NCBI RefSeq assembly: GCF_005222705.1 | Contig: NZ_STGF01000002.1 | Coordinates: forward strand, 124,001 to 188,000 | Origin: Paenibacillus sp. SY21-1 | GTDB taxonomy: Bacteria > Bacillota > Bacilli > Paenibacillales > Paenibacillaceae | Length of the DNA stretch: 64,000 nucleotides | Direction: 5' to 3' | Shown: positions 23,609 to 32,080 of the stretch, piece after piece | Numbering within the stretch: position 1 is the stretch's first letter | Layout: the number at the start of each line of letters is the position of its first letter | Made by a program: the position numbers and the translations under genes | Notes under the pieces: model-generated | Databases searched by the model: none | What the model saw: only the letters and a program-made list of their open reading frames with translations | Told to the model about the DNA's origin: nothing

Positions 23609-24268
23609 CTAGCCGATGGCCAGGACGCCGCTTTTGCCCACCGCTGCCAGCCACTGCTCCGCGATTAAATCATGACCGGCCGCCGTCGGGTGAACGCCGT
23701 CCCACAGCCAGTATTTTGCATCCGCACGTTGTGATGCAGCATCAAAGGCCGACTGAAGGGGGACAAAAACCGCATCGAACTCTTCGCACAGCGCTTGCAC
23801 AATGCGGCTATAACCCGACAGCTTCCTTTCCCACTCCGACCATTTCTCTTCCGTAGCGCCCGTGTTCAGAATGAACGGCTCGCACAGGACAAGCTTCGTA
23901 TTCGGAAGCACCTCTTTCGTTTCTTCAAGCAGATGGCGATATGCCCGCTCGAAACGGTCTGTCGCTCCGCTCGGCAGTCCGTTCATAATGCGCCACGCAT
24001 CGTTGACGCCGATCAAGATGCTGAGCAGATCGGGAGCGAGGCTGATGGCATCCTCGTTCCATCTCGCATACAAATCCGACACCCTGTCGCCGCTGATTCC
24101 GCGGTTTATAAAAAGTGGCTGATCCTCTGCAAACTGATTGCCAAGCTTGCTAGCGATAATGTAAGGATAGCTGTGACCGAGAATATGATTGGAGTCCTCC
24201 GTTCTGCCGCGCCCACCGTCTGTAATGGAATCTCCTTGGAACAAAATCGTTTTGGCTAGCTTGCTCAA
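23609..24268 (-). CDS. SGNH/GDSL-type lipase or esterase
   Basis: This 219-residue cytoplasmic hydrolase has block I ILFQGDSITDGGRG with catalytic Ser14, the block II/III region NRGISGDRVSDLYARWNEDA and LIGVNDAWR, and block V DGVHPTAAGHDLI with the Asp-His pair. Family members deacetylate sugars or cleave esters. The frame opens earlier, but AAGGGGAT eight bases before the TTG at 24268 and the family start (MSKLAKTILFQGDS) point to TTG. Two AAGCGCTTT palindromes lie 50-80 bases upstream and may bring CcpA control. Confidence 0.88.
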   Translation of the reverse strand: MSKLAKTILFQGDSITDGGRGRTEDSNHILGHSYPYIIASKLGNQFAEDQPLFINRGISGDRVSDLYARWNEDAISLAPDLLSILIGVNDAWRIMNGLPSGATDRFERAYRHLLEETKEVLPNTKLVLCEPFILNTGATEEKWSEWERKLSGYSRIVQALCEEFDAVFVPLQSAFDAASQRADAKYWLWDGVHPTAAGHDLIAEQWLAAVGKSGVLAIG

Positions 24269-24317
24269 AGCTACATCCCCTTTAATCTTCATATGTAGAA
24301 CGTTCACCATCGATTTT

Positions 24318-24352
24318 AAGCGCTTTCTCCCACTACGTAAAGCGCTTTTTTT
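24318..24352. promoter_or_regulatory. Twin AAGCGCTTT palindromes: cre-like pair or terminator
   Basis: AAGCGCTTT (24318-24326) and AAAGCGCTT (24339-24347) lie 21 bp apart between divergent genes. The first, with its flanks, fits the CcpA cre consensus at all but one fixed position. The two can also pair into a hairpin followed by seven T on the plus strand, but no plus-strand gene lies directly upstream, so a regulatory role is favoured. Confidence 0.45.
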
Positions 24353-24380
24353 GAGCCGTGACAACGCAAGGAATTATGAT
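24351..24380 (+). promoter_or_regulatory. Promoter of the YfbM-like gene
   Basis: TTGAGC (24351-24356), 18 bases, TATGAT (24375-24380), starting some 45 bases before the ATG at 24433. Confidence 0.45.
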
Positions 24381-24432
24381 AGACTGGTAGCATGAATCTA
24401 AAAAATAGATCAAGAAGGGCAGGTAAGGCGCT

Positions 24433-24915
24433 ATGGGAATGCTTGGCCATTATACAGCTGTCGACAATGAAATCATCCGTCGTCTAACGGAAGGACAGGA
24501 ATTACTCGAGGATTTGGAAATCGAGCTGGAGAATGAGGATCAATTGGACATAGACAAGTCCTGGCAAGGCATCCACTACCTGTTGTGCGGCAGCATCGAC
24601 GATGGCGCTCCCCCGCTGGGTTATGTCGTGCCCATGCTGGATGAGCAAAATATTGAATTCGAACCATTCGGCGCCTTTTACTTGCATCCCGCGCAAGTCG
24701 CCGAAGCCAGTCAGGCTATCTCCGGCCTGACAGAGGAACGCGCCAAAGAGCTGTACGCTTTCGATAAAATGGTAGAGGACGCCGTTTATCCAATTGTTGA
24801 GGGCGAAGACGGAGCGGCGTTTTTTGATTACATCTGGACGTATTTGCGCGAAATCAAGCAGTTTTATACCCAAGCATCCGCAGAAGGCAAAGGCCTCATC
24901 TTCTACATCATGTAG
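24433..24915 (+). CDS. YfbM-like DUF1877 family protein
   Basis: This 160-residue acidic protein starts MGMLGHYTAVDNEIIRRL and contains IDKSWQGIHYLLCGSIDDG and FEPFGAFYLHPAQVAE, the pattern of the DUF1877/YfbM family. It has no membrane segment. The family has no established activity. It is a single gene with its own promoter and a strong bidirectional terminator. Confidence 0.88.
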   Translation: MGMLGHYTAVDNEIIRRLTEGQELLEDLEIELENEDQLDIDKSWQGIHYLLCGSIDDGAPPLGYVVPMLDEQNIEFEPFGAFYLHPAQVAEASQAISGLTEERAKELYAFDKMVEDAVYPIVEGEDGAAFFDYIWTYLREIKQFYTQASAEGKGLIFYIM

Positions 24916-24926
24916 GCCGGACGCCC

Positions 24927-24954
24927 AAAGAGGGACCTTCCGGGGTCCCTCTTT
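24927..24954. terminator. Bidirectional terminator after the YfbM-like gene
   Basis: A perfect stem AAAGAGGGACC / GGTCCCTCTTT with loop TTCCG (24927-24954). Confidence 0.8.
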
Positions 24955-25082
24955 CGCATTGCTTCACCAGCTTCCGCACGCTAATCCGAATCGTTCTGCT
25001 GCTGCAAAAATCAAGCGCTAGCGATATCCGATAAGCTGTGTCCCTGACTTCTCCCGAGAAAGGAAAAAGGGGCGTCCCGCCC

Positions 25083-25874
25083 CTAAGCTTCGCGCCCAAA
25101 CACCTCAATCTGTGACAGGGCGGGAAATGGCGATGGCTCATCGGATTTGATTAGCTCGCTTAAGGTTACCCACTCCACTGTCCTTCGCGCCAGTTCGATC
25201 GTTTGCGGCTTATAGGTTTTGATTAAATCTGCCGTATGAGCGCTTCCGTCCGAGAAGGTTAAGGTCGCCCTTCTCCAATAATTGTCATGCGGGAAATCTG
25301 CTCGCAAGGTGAGTACGACTTTATCGATGGCAACCTTTCTCCCGAAGCTGATCGTAATGGCCGCGTCCTCGCGTTGGTTTATGCCCCAGGATTCATAGGG
25401 CCACTCTCCGTGCGAGTCGTTGGCGCAATTGCCGTTAATCGCATTACGCGCCGCAAACCCGGCTTCCCCGCGCGTTTCCACGTTGGCGGTCGCATGAGGA
25501 AAGCAACAATCGTTTCCATGGTGATCAAACTCATTTTTGGCTACGTTTTTGTAAGCATCGATTTCCTCGGGCGTAGCCAGACGGGCGCTCAGCACATGCT
25601 TGCTTCCCGTAAAAGATTTGGGCGAGTAGGATATCCGCTTTTCCCCGAACGGAACCTCCATCCGAAACTCTTCGCCTGCCATATAGACGAAAGCGGGGTT
25701 TATCGTATCCTCCAGCTGAATGATCAGGCAGGCATTGGCCCTGTCAGTCTGCAGGACCAGCGTATCTCCCGGCTTATATTCATGGCCGTAAACGAGAGTA
25801 ACCTGATCGAGATCCGTTTTTGTTTCCAGTACCTGTCCAGATTGATTGCGAATTTGCAGCGTTAAGTTCGACAT
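25083..25874 (-). CDS. Discoidin/carbohydrate-binding-like protein, unknown function
   Basis: This 263-residue protein has no signal peptide. Residues about 1-110 form a beta-rich domain (GHEYKPGDTLVLQTDRANAC). Residues about 115-263 resemble a galactose-binding (F5/8 type C-like) jelly roll: FPHATANVETRGEAGFAARN, AINGNCANDSHGEWPYESW, then AITISFGRKVAIDKVVLTLR. That points to sugar or polymer binding. The ATG at 25874 with GGAGACGG upstream is preferred over the open frame to 25928. A cre-like site lies 110 bp upstream. The exact family name is uncertain. Confidence 0.7.
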   Translation of the reverse strand: MSNLTLQIRNQSGQVLETKTDLDQVTLVYGHEYKPGDTLVLQTDRANACLIIQLEDTINPAFVYMAGEEFRMEVPFGEKRISYSPKSFTGSKHVLSARLATPEEIDAYKNVAKNEFDHHGNDCCFPHATANVETRGEAGFAARNAINGNCANDSHGEWPYESWGINQREDAAITISFGRKVAIDKVVLTLRADFPHDNYWRRATLTFSDGSAHTADLIKTYKPQTIELARRTVEWVTLSELIKSDEPSPFPALSQIEVFGREA

Positions 25875-25983
25875 CGTTCCGTCTCCTGTTCCCTTGAGTA
25901 TATATTGGTTTTGCGAATGCCGTGCCATTTTAAGCTCGGCAATCGAAGCTCTTTTTTATTGTAACGGCTTTCGAAGCGAACCT

Positions 25984-25997
25984 CTACAGCGTTTTCA
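25984..25997 (-). promoter_or_regulatory. Cre-like site upstream of the discoidin-like gene
   Basis: On the minus strand TGAAAACGCTGTAG matches the TG-N-AA-N-CG core of CcpA cre sites, but the outer half is weak. Confidence 0.3.
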
Positions 25998-26104
25998 CTA
26001 TTCTGGAAACAAAAACAGCCCCAACCGAAAGAAACGATTGAAGCTGCAGACCCGTATAAAAATAAGCCAATTGATTTCTAAGCCGTTGTATACGGCTTCG
26101 CCCC

Positions 26105-27274
26105 TTATCCGCGTTTGGTCCCTCTTGTGCCGAACTCCTGGATATCGACCTTCACGCTGATGGAGACAGGAATGCCGGCGAACCGCTCATCCCAGTTCTC
26201 CTTCACCCGCTTCCATAACGCCGGATGCTTGATGCTGAGCCGCTTGCCGAAGCCTGCGACATCCACCTTGAATTGATGCTGCGTTTTGTCGAGCGCCTTT
26301 TCCGCCAATTGTTTGATCATCGCCGCAGTGGCCTCCTCCGCCCGCTCGATAAACCCGGAATCAAACGCATCGCCGGGAAACGCCCAATCCTCGCGCAGCT
26401 TCCCTGTTGTACGGATTTCCACCTGGAAGGAGATCCGTTCGCCGTTCACGACAGGCTTGATGCTGCTCGACATGCTTCGCACCTCGTAGCCGAGCAAGGC
26501 TCCGCTCTGCGGCTCCTCTCCCTCCACGATTCCGTTGGAGTGGTTGTCGCCCAGCAGCCAGTTCAGCCCGACCGCCTCAAGCTCGTTCAGCATGCCGACC
26601 AGACGCGCGGTTGATCCTTTGATGATTGCGCCTCCCGACAGCTTCGTTTCCTGAGATAATTTCGTCACGCTTTGCATGACGAAGCTGGTTTCGCCGGTCA
26701 AGCGCTCCGACATATTTCCGATTGTAAGTCCCGGGGGCATGCGCAACGATTTCCGATAATTATCCGTCAGCTCGCGCAGCTCGAACGACGGATTTTTGGC
26801 GTTTTTTTGCTTTTGAAAGATGTCGCTAGCCTTGCCCCGCGCAATGGCAACCCGAATGGTTCGTCTGGTCTCTGTGTTGCGCAGAAAAAAATTGATCAGG
26901 TTTTGCAGATTGATTTTGCGAGCCGCTTCCTCGCTAATGACGATAATTCGCAAATGCTCGTAATTGGGCGGACGTGACGACATCGTAGACAGCTCGCGTA
27001 TGTTATCGAATACGATAGGGCCGACGCTGGTCATGTTCACATAATCCTTCTGCACCTTGTCGCTTGCGTTAACCGAGAACTGGTTCGGCATAGCGAACTG
27101 ATGCAGCATTTGCAGCTTGGGCTTTTTCTCGTCGCTTTCCCCTTTCGCGATGTCTATGCCAATGCCCAGAACAATGCCGGTTTCTTCAATTTCATTGCGG
27201 TCCCAGCAGCCGGTAATCAGCATCAACCCGCCTATCAACAGCAGGATGGCCGCTTTACGTCGGTTCGTCCGCAT
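26105..27274 (-). CDS. Ger(x)C-family spore germination lipoprotein (receptor C subunit)
   Basis: This 389-residue lipoprotein has the lipobox ITGC at Cys23 (LLLIGGLMLITGCWDRNEIEE), and the CWDRxEIE motif marks the GerAC/GerBC/GerKC family. It is the C subunit of a germinant receptor, anchored outside the inner spore membrane. Its ATG lies 20 bases inside the end of the B-subunit gene, showing coupling. It is the last gene of the A-B-C operon. Confidence 0.95.
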   Translation of the reverse strand: MRTNRRKAAILLLIGGLMLITGCWDRNEIEETGIVLGIGIDIAKGESDEKKPKLQMLHQFAMPNQFSVNASDKVQKDYVNMTSVGPIVFDNIRELSTMSSRPPNYEHLRIIVISEEAARKINLQNLINFFLRNTETRRTIRVAIARGKASDIFQKQKNAKNPSFELRELTDNYRKSLRMPPGLTIGNMSERLTGETSFVMQSVTKLSQETKLSGGAIIKGSTARLVGMLNELEAVGLNWLLGDNHSNGIVEGEEPQSGALLGYEVRSMSSSIKPVVNGERISFQVEIRTTGKLREDWAFPGDAFDSGFIERAEEATAAMIKQLAEKALDKTQHQFKVDVAGFGKRLSIKHPALWKRVKENWDERFAGIPVSISVKVDIQEFGTRGTKRG

Positions 27275-28373
27275 GGTTAATCCTCCTTATCGCCGCCAAA
27301 GCAAGAAACAACAGCGGAATGACGGCAAACGTAGCAAACGAGGCATAGCCGATATAGTCGCCAAACTTGAATACCTCGTTCAAATTTCCCGGCCATACGG
27401 CCAGAAAATAAATGACAGGCAGAGTAAGGTAGACGTACAGACGATAGCTTTTGCCCGCAACCTCTACAAGCCCTAGACTGCCCACATAGTGGTAGAGCAC
27501 AAACGCCGTAAACATGGAGATGACCCATAGAACCGTAAATAAGGACTCAAAACGCTCGAAAAATCCGCCCGGCAGTTCAATGTTCATCGCGACCGACATC
27601 GTCGGCCAGGTGACGGTTTGTACCTCCTCCACCGTCAAGGAGCCGATCGCCACCATCACGACAAACGTGTACAAAATAGTGGTAATGCCAATCCCTGTCA
27701 TCGCCGCTTTAGCGGAATGGCGTAAATCCACCATAAAGGCAGGTATAAACAGCATAATCTGAAAGCCGCTGTAGGAGAGAATGGAGGGTTCAAGACCTTT
27801 TAGAACGGGCATAAAACCGCTGCCAAGAATGGGCCGAAGCTGATCCAGCTTAAAATCGCCAAAGCTTAAAATGATAAAAACGGCTAAGGTAAGCACAATT
27901 ATCGGCATGAACAGCTCGATAAGCTGGGCAATCCCGCTGATTCCGGCCGTGGCCGCATATACGGCTACTCCCATAAAGGCCAGAATAATAAACTCGATCG
28001 GCGTTTTGTCCAGCAGATACATCCTGACGACCTCTCCCATCACGCGCAGCAAATAGGCGGCCGATAGCAAATAGTAGAGGCTTACTGCAACGCAAAAAAA
28101 CAATCCGATCCATTTTCCCGCAATAATCTGGCTGTATTGATAGAAGGTGCGGCCCGGAAATTTCAGGCTAAGCTTCGTCAGCAGCCATGCGAACAGCATG
28201 GCCAGCAATCCGCTTAGCGCGACCGCTATCCATCCATCCGGCGTTTGCACGCTCTTTGAAATGCTCTGAGGGAGAACGAGAATTCCCGTGCCGATCATCG
28301 CTTTCGCAGTCATCATCGCCGCTTGCGTTGACGTTACCGTTTCCTTGCTGGAACCTGCCGGCATGACCTTCAT
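27255..28373 (-). CDS. Spore germination permease-like protein (receptor B subunit)
   Basis: This 372-residue membrane protein of about ten spans belongs to the GerAB/GerBB family of the amino acid-polyamine-organocation superfamily (AMMTAKAMIGTGILVLPQSI; FPGRTFYQYSQIIAGKWIG). The B subunit is thought to bind the germinant. The ATG at 28373 follows GGAGGGGG very closely; the ATG three codons later is an alternative. It lies nine bases after the A-subunit stop and overlaps the C-subunit gene. Confidence 0.94.
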   Translation of the reverse strand: MKVMPAGSSKETVTSTQAAMMTAKAMIGTGILVLPQSISKSVQTPDGWIAVALSGLLAMLFAWLLTKLSLKFPGRTFYQYSQIIAGKWIGLFFCVAVSLYYLLSAAYLLRVMGEVVRMYLLDKTPIEFIILAFMGVAVYAATAGISGIAQLIELFMPIIVLTLAVFIILSFGDFKLDQLRPILGSGFMPVLKGLEPSILSYSGFQIMLFIPAFMVDLRHSAKAAMTGIGITTILYTFVVMVAIGSLTVEEVQTVTWPTMSVAMNIELPGGFFERFESLFTVLWVISMFTAFVLYHYVGSLGLVEVAGKSYRLYVYLTLPVIYFLAVWPGNLNEVFKFGDYIGYASFATFAVIPLLFLALAAIRRINHADEPT

Positions 28374-28382
28374 CCCCCTCCT

Positions 28383-29879
28383 CTATTTCTGACGTCTCGT
28401 ATTTTGCGGCTTTACCATGGAAGGACGCCGCTTCAGCTTATCAAGCGGGAATCTGAGTATCAGATCCTTCCATTGTGACGGCCGCATGGGCACAAACGGG
28501 GACAGATAAGACACGCCGAAGCTTTTGAGCCTAACCATGTGGACCATGATCAACAGGTAAAATAAAATCACGCCGTAAAGTCCCAGCACGGCCGCCGCCA
28601 GCATCATGCCGAACCGTAAAATCCGAATCGCAAGTCCTGCGCCGTATTGCGGAAAAGCAAAGGATGAAATCGCCGTCAGCGCAACTACAATGACCATGAT
28701 TGGACTGACGATTGCTGCCTGTACCGCGGCCTGACCGATAACCAGACCACCGACGATTCCGACGGCCTGACCGATCGGCTTTGGCAGCCGCAAGCCCGCT
28801 TCCCGCAAAATCTCCAGCGTAATCTCCATAATAAGCGCCTCCATTATAGACGGAAACGGCACTCCTTCCCTGCCTGCCGCTACCGAAATAGCAAGCTTGG
28901 TCGGAATTAATCCATGGTTATAAGAAATGAGGGCTATATATAGCGCAGGCAAAAACAAGGCAATGAATGCCGCTAAATAACGCAGAACCCGAATCAGGGA
29001 AGAGGACAGCCAGCGCTCGTAGTAATCTTCGGGTGAACTCATCATCATGGAAAAGGATACCGGCACAATTAAAGCCATCGGAGTGCCGTCCACCAGAATG
29101 GCGACGCGTCCTTCCATCAAAGAGCCCGATACGCGGTCGGGGCGTTCCGTATTCTGGACTTGCGGAAAGGGAGACATCCGGTTGTCTTCTATAAGCTGCT
29201 CGATAAACCCCGACTCCAGCACCTCGTCGATATCGATTCGTTCAAGCCTGCTCCGGGCCTCTTTCACGAGCGCCTCATCGGTTAACCCTTTGATGTACAG
29301 CAAGGCCACATCGGTTCGCGAACGCCTCCCGATCTTGTACATGTCCATCGTGAAGCCGGGGTCCTTGATTCGACGACGCAGCATGGCTGTGTTGCTGCGT
29401 AGCGTTTCCGTAAAGCCGTCGCGCGGCCCCCGGACGACCGCTTCGGACACAGGCTCCTCGATGGAACGGCTTTCCCAGCCATGCGCGTCTATTATGAGAG
29501 CGGCATCCGTTCCGTCCAGAAAAAGCGCCGTATTGCCGGACAACACCTCTTCCATACAACAGCCGAACGAATGCTGCTCTTTCATTTCTCCGATCGCTAT
29601 CATCGCCATCGCCACGGCTGTACGCCTGTCCTGCGCCTGCTCCGTCTCCTGCGGGCCGCTATTTCCTGCAATCCGCATATGCAACAGCGGCCTGATCACC
29701 TGCTCGTTAATCATGCATTTATCAACCAGACCGTCGATATATACAATGGCGGCTTGCCAGCTCAGATCTGCCAGTGACAATATTCGGATGACCACGTCAG
29801 GGCTGTGCCCGATTGCAAGTCTGATCGCGTCGATGTTATCGGACAGCTTTTTGGACAGCCTTCCTTCGCCATTCTCCAT
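28383..29879 (-). CDS. Spore germination protein, GerA family (receptor A subunit)
   Basis: This 498-residue protein has a large cytoplasmic N-terminal domain (VVIRILSLADLSWQAAIVYI; VRGPRDGFTETLRSNTAMLR) and a C-terminal membrane domain of four to five spans (PSIMEALIMEITLEILREAG) typical of GerAA/GerBA/GerKA. It is the A subunit of the germinant receptor and the first gene of the operon, with AAGGGGG before the ATG and a sigma-G-like promoter just upstream. The germinant cannot be predicted. Confidence 0.95.
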   Translation of the reverse strand: MENGEGRLSKKLSDNIDAIRLAIGHSPDVVIRILSLADLSWQAAIVYIDGLVDKCMINEQVIRPLLHMRIAGNSGPQETEQAQDRRTAVAMAMIAIGEMKEQHSFGCCMEEVLSGNTALFLDGTDAALIIDAHGWESRSIEEPVSEAVVRGPRDGFTETLRSNTAMLRRRIKDPGFTMDMYKIGRRSRTDVALLYIKGLTDEALVKEARSRLERIDIDEVLESGFIEQLIEDNRMSPFPQVQNTERPDRVSGSLMEGRVAILVDGTPMALIVPVSFSMMMSSPEDYYERWLSSSLIRVLRYLAAFIALFLPALYIALISYNHGLIPTKLAISVAAGREGVPFPSIMEALIMEITLEILREAGLRLPKPIGQAVGIVGGLVIGQAAVQAAIVSPIMVIVVALTAISSFAFPQYGAGLAIRILRFGMMLAAAVLGLYGVILFYLLIMVHMVRLKSFGVSYLSPFVPMRPSQWKDLILRFPLDKLKRRPSMVKPQNTRRQK

Positions 29880-29912
29880 GCTCTACCCCCTTAGTCCCCG
29901 CCTAGTTCTAGT

Positions 29913-29943
29913 TAGTAGTCCCCAATAAATGGATTTTAATTCG
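29913..29943 (-). promoter_or_regulatory. Candidate sigma-G promoter of the germination operon
   Basis: On the minus strand CGAATT (29938-29943), 18 bases, ACTACTA (29913-29919) resembles the sigma-G consensus TGAATA and CATACTA. The start point would be about 27 bases before the A-subunit ATG. Forespore expression is the known pattern for such operons. Confidence 0.4.
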
Positions 29944-29958
29944 CAGCCTGTAAACACG

Positions 29959-29999
29959 AAAAAACCGCCCTTTGTCGGTATTCCCGATGCAAAGGGCGG
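29959..29999 (-). terminator. Terminator of the DUF1801 gene
   Basis: CCGCCCTTTG / CAAAGGGCGG (29965-29999) is followed on the minus strand by six T. Confidence 0.82.
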
Positions 30000-30068
30000 C
30001 CTGCTGACAGACTGCCGTCATTGTTTCCCAATCGCTGCCGGGACTTGTTCCCGGTTGATGCCTGTCAT

Positions 30069-30509
30069 CTAGCCGGATTGTCCGTCAACGCCTTCCGGAT
30101 ACGCGGCTTTCAGAAAGGCGACGGATTGACGAATCAACTTTTGCAAAACGTCAACGTCGATATCCGCCACCTTATTGATATAAACGCAGCCCTTTCCGGC
30201 CGTATGCTTGCCGAGCTCGGCCAATAATTGTTCGCGTTCCGCGTCTCCAGTCGCAAAGTAAAGGCTAAACTTCGCTTTGCGCGGCGAAAAACCGACCAGC
30301 GGCGCATCCCCTTCATGGCCGGATGCGTATTTGTAGTGGTAAGAGCCGAAGCCAATAATGGACGTCCCCCACATCTTTGCAGGCAAGCCTGTCGTCTCCG
30401 TAAAAATATCCAGCAGCCTGTACGCATCCTCTCGTTTCTTCGGCTGCTCTGCCTGTTCAATATATTCAATGACGCTGTGATCAGTTTCCTTTGTTTTCAG
30501 TTCATACAT
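30069..30509 (-). CDS. DUF1801 domain protein (YdhG-like)
   Basis: This 146-residue soluble protein carries the DUF1801 pattern: VIEYIEQAEQPKKREDAYRL, MWGTSIIGFGSYHYKYASGH and VGFSPRKAKFSLYF, then GKGCVYINKVADIDVDVLQK. The family has an iron-chaperone-like (frataxin-like YdhG) fold but no proven activity in this group. GAAGGAG lies before the ATG. It is divergent from a Fur-linked hydrolase. Confidence 0.9.
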   Translation of the reverse strand: MYELKTKETDHSVIEYIEQAEQPKKREDAYRLLDIFTETTGLPAKMWGTSIIGFGSYHYKYASGHEGDAPLVGFSPRKAKFSLYFATGDAEREQLLAELGKHTAGKGCVYINKVADIDVDVLQKLIRQSVAFLKAAYPEGVDGQSG

Positions 30510-30612
30510 AGAAAGGCTCCTTCTTTATGCGTTTGGGTCCAGTATACAATATGGCCAGTGCTTTTTCATCCGCGCTGACCGTATGCCGTAACGGAATTGT
30601 CGGACTCCCGCC

Positions 30613-30642
30613 TTGCAGAGAGGCTGTATAGCTTTATATAAT
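30613..30642 (+). promoter_or_regulatory. Promoter of the Fur-linked hydrolase gene
   Basis: TTGCAG (30613-30618), 18 bases, perfect TATAAT (30637-30642). The start point near 30649 falls on the first base of a Fur-like box. Confidence 0.55.
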
Positions 30643-30648
30643 AGTAAT

Positions 30649-30663
30649 TGATAATTATTTTCA
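30649..30663. promoter_or_regulatory. Fur-like box before the alpha/beta hydrolase
   Basis: TGATAAT-T-ATTTTCA differs from the 7-1-7 consensus TGATAAT-N-ATTATCA at one position. It sits at the predicted transcription start. Confidence 0.7.
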
Positions 30664-30710
30664 TTCATACAGCCTGCTTTCGCTGGCGCTGATACGCAAG
30701 GGAGGCCTTT

Positions 30711-31595
30711 ATGCAATCTACTTCAATTCGCACTCATACCTTCGGCGATAGCTCATTCGCTGCAACCAAGGACGGCAGACGTCTGCACTATATGTCCAAA
30801 GGAGCCGGCCCCGTTACCGTCGTATTCGAATCCGGGATGGGCTCGTCGCGTTCCACTTGGGGATTGGTTGCACCTGCGGTGTCGGCTCATGCCCGGACCG
30901 TCGTCTACGACCGGGCGGGACTTGGGCAAAGCGACCCCGATACCGCCTCACGCACGCTGGCTCGATTGGGAGAGGACCTCGGCACGCTTCTTCGCGAGCT
31001 TGGAGACGGCCCATTTATTCTCGTAGGCCATAGCTGGGGCGGACCTATCGTTCGCGTAACCGCTGCGTCCAGTTCGGAAGCGGTAGCGGGACTTGTGCTG
31101 GTAGACCCCTCCGATGAAAATTGCGAGCTTTATTTTAAAGCTTCCACTGCAAGATGGTTTGGCGTATCACGCGTATTATACAGGATTATGGCCAAAACCG
31201 GACTCTACCGTGCGCTCGGCAGCAAGCCCGGCAGCGTTCAGCCGGCCGATGTCGCCGCCGATCATCGCAGAGAAGATTTCACCGTACAAGCGGCTAACGC
31301 CATGGCAGCCGAATCCATTCCCTTCTTGACCGAGTTGGCCGGTCTGCGCAAGCATGCTCCGGCGCTCGGCACGATGAAAGTGGCCCTTATCTCGGGAACG
31401 ATGCCTTCACGCTCCGGACAAAAAATTCGTGTCGCATTAACCGCAGCGCATCGTCAATCGGTAGCCGCCTTGGCTAATGCGAGATATGTGGAAGCTCCTC
31501 GCTCCGAGCATATGATTATGTTTACCGAACCGGAGCTTATCGCTGCCGAAATTATCGGCATGGTCAAGAGCATTGAGGATACTAGCCTTTACTAA
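30711..31595 (+). CDS. Alpha/beta hydrolase behind a Fur-like box
   Basis: This 294-residue soluble hydrolase has the oxyanion region VVFESGMGSSRSTWG, the nucleophile elbow GHSWGG with Ser108, Asp in LVLVDPSDEN and a C-terminal His in APRSEHMIMFTEPEL. GGGAGG lies before the ATG. Promoter and Fur-like box are directly upstream, so iron limitation should induce it. A GyrI-like gene follows in the same direction after 21 bp. The substrate is unknown; siderophore hydrolysis is one possibility raised only by the Fur box. Confidence 0.85.
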   Translation: MQSTSIRTHTFGDSSFAATKDGRRLHYMSKGAGPVTVVFESGMGSSRSTWGLVAPAVSAHARTVVYDRAGLGQSDPDTASRTLARLGEDLGTLLRELGDGPFILVGHSWGGPIVRVTAASSSEAVAGLVLVDPSDENCELYFKASTARWFGVSRVLYRIMAKTGLYRALGSKPGSVQPADVAADHRREDFTVQAANAMAAESIPFLTELAGLRKHAPALGTMKVALISGTMPSRSGQKIRVALTAAHRQSVAALANARYVEAPRSEHMIMFTEPELIAAEIIGMVKSIEDTSLY

Positions 31596-31616
31596 GTAAC
31601 GCAAGGAGCGATAACA

Positions 31617-32078
31617 ATGATGATGGAACACACCCAGCGAAATGAGACCAAATTGGTAGGCTACCGTGTAACGGCTTCCCTGCAGGAGGATCTGGAAAAG
31701 GGCCTGATTATGGACATGCGGACCAAGCTCTTAACTAACCGCCACCTTATCGCAAATCGCCTGAACGAAGGCGGCATGTATCTCGTCCAAATCTACCCCG
31801 CATGCGAGTGGACCCCGGATACGCCCTTTGTAAGCATTGTAGCCGTCGAAGTAAGCGAGCATGCAATGGCTCCTGAACCGTTTATCGCGCATACGCTGCC
31901 AGGCGGCATGTATTGTAAAATGGTGCATGACGGGCCGGAAGCGCAAATCGGCGATACATACGACATGATTCGCGACAACGGGATCGGCGCCGAAAGGATG
32001 TTCGATTTTGAATACTGGACGAGTGCCGATGAATCGGGCGAGCATGTGGACCTGATCGAAATCTACATCCCGCTTTAG
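31617..32078 (+). CDS. GyrI-like / AraC effector-binding domain protein
   Basis: This 153-residue protein has the SOUL-like GyrI small-molecule-binding fold: ETKLVGYRVTASLQED at the start, HTLPGGMYCKMVHDGPEA in the middle and DLIEIYIPL at the end. Such domains bind diverse small ligands and are the effector part of some AraC/MerR regulators; here no DNA-binding domain is attached. It is 21 bp behind the hydrolase and probably shares its Fur-type promoter. It converges on the next gene, with two bases between the stops. Confidence 0.82.
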   Translation: MMMEHTQRNETKLVGYRVTASLQEDLEKGLIMDMRTKLLTNRHLIANRLNEGGMYLVQIYPACEWTPDTPFVSIVAVEVSEHAMAPEPFIAHTLPGGMYCKMVHDGPEAQIGDTYDMIRDNGIGAERMFDFEYWTSADESGEHVDLIEIYIPL

Positions 32079-32080
32079 CT

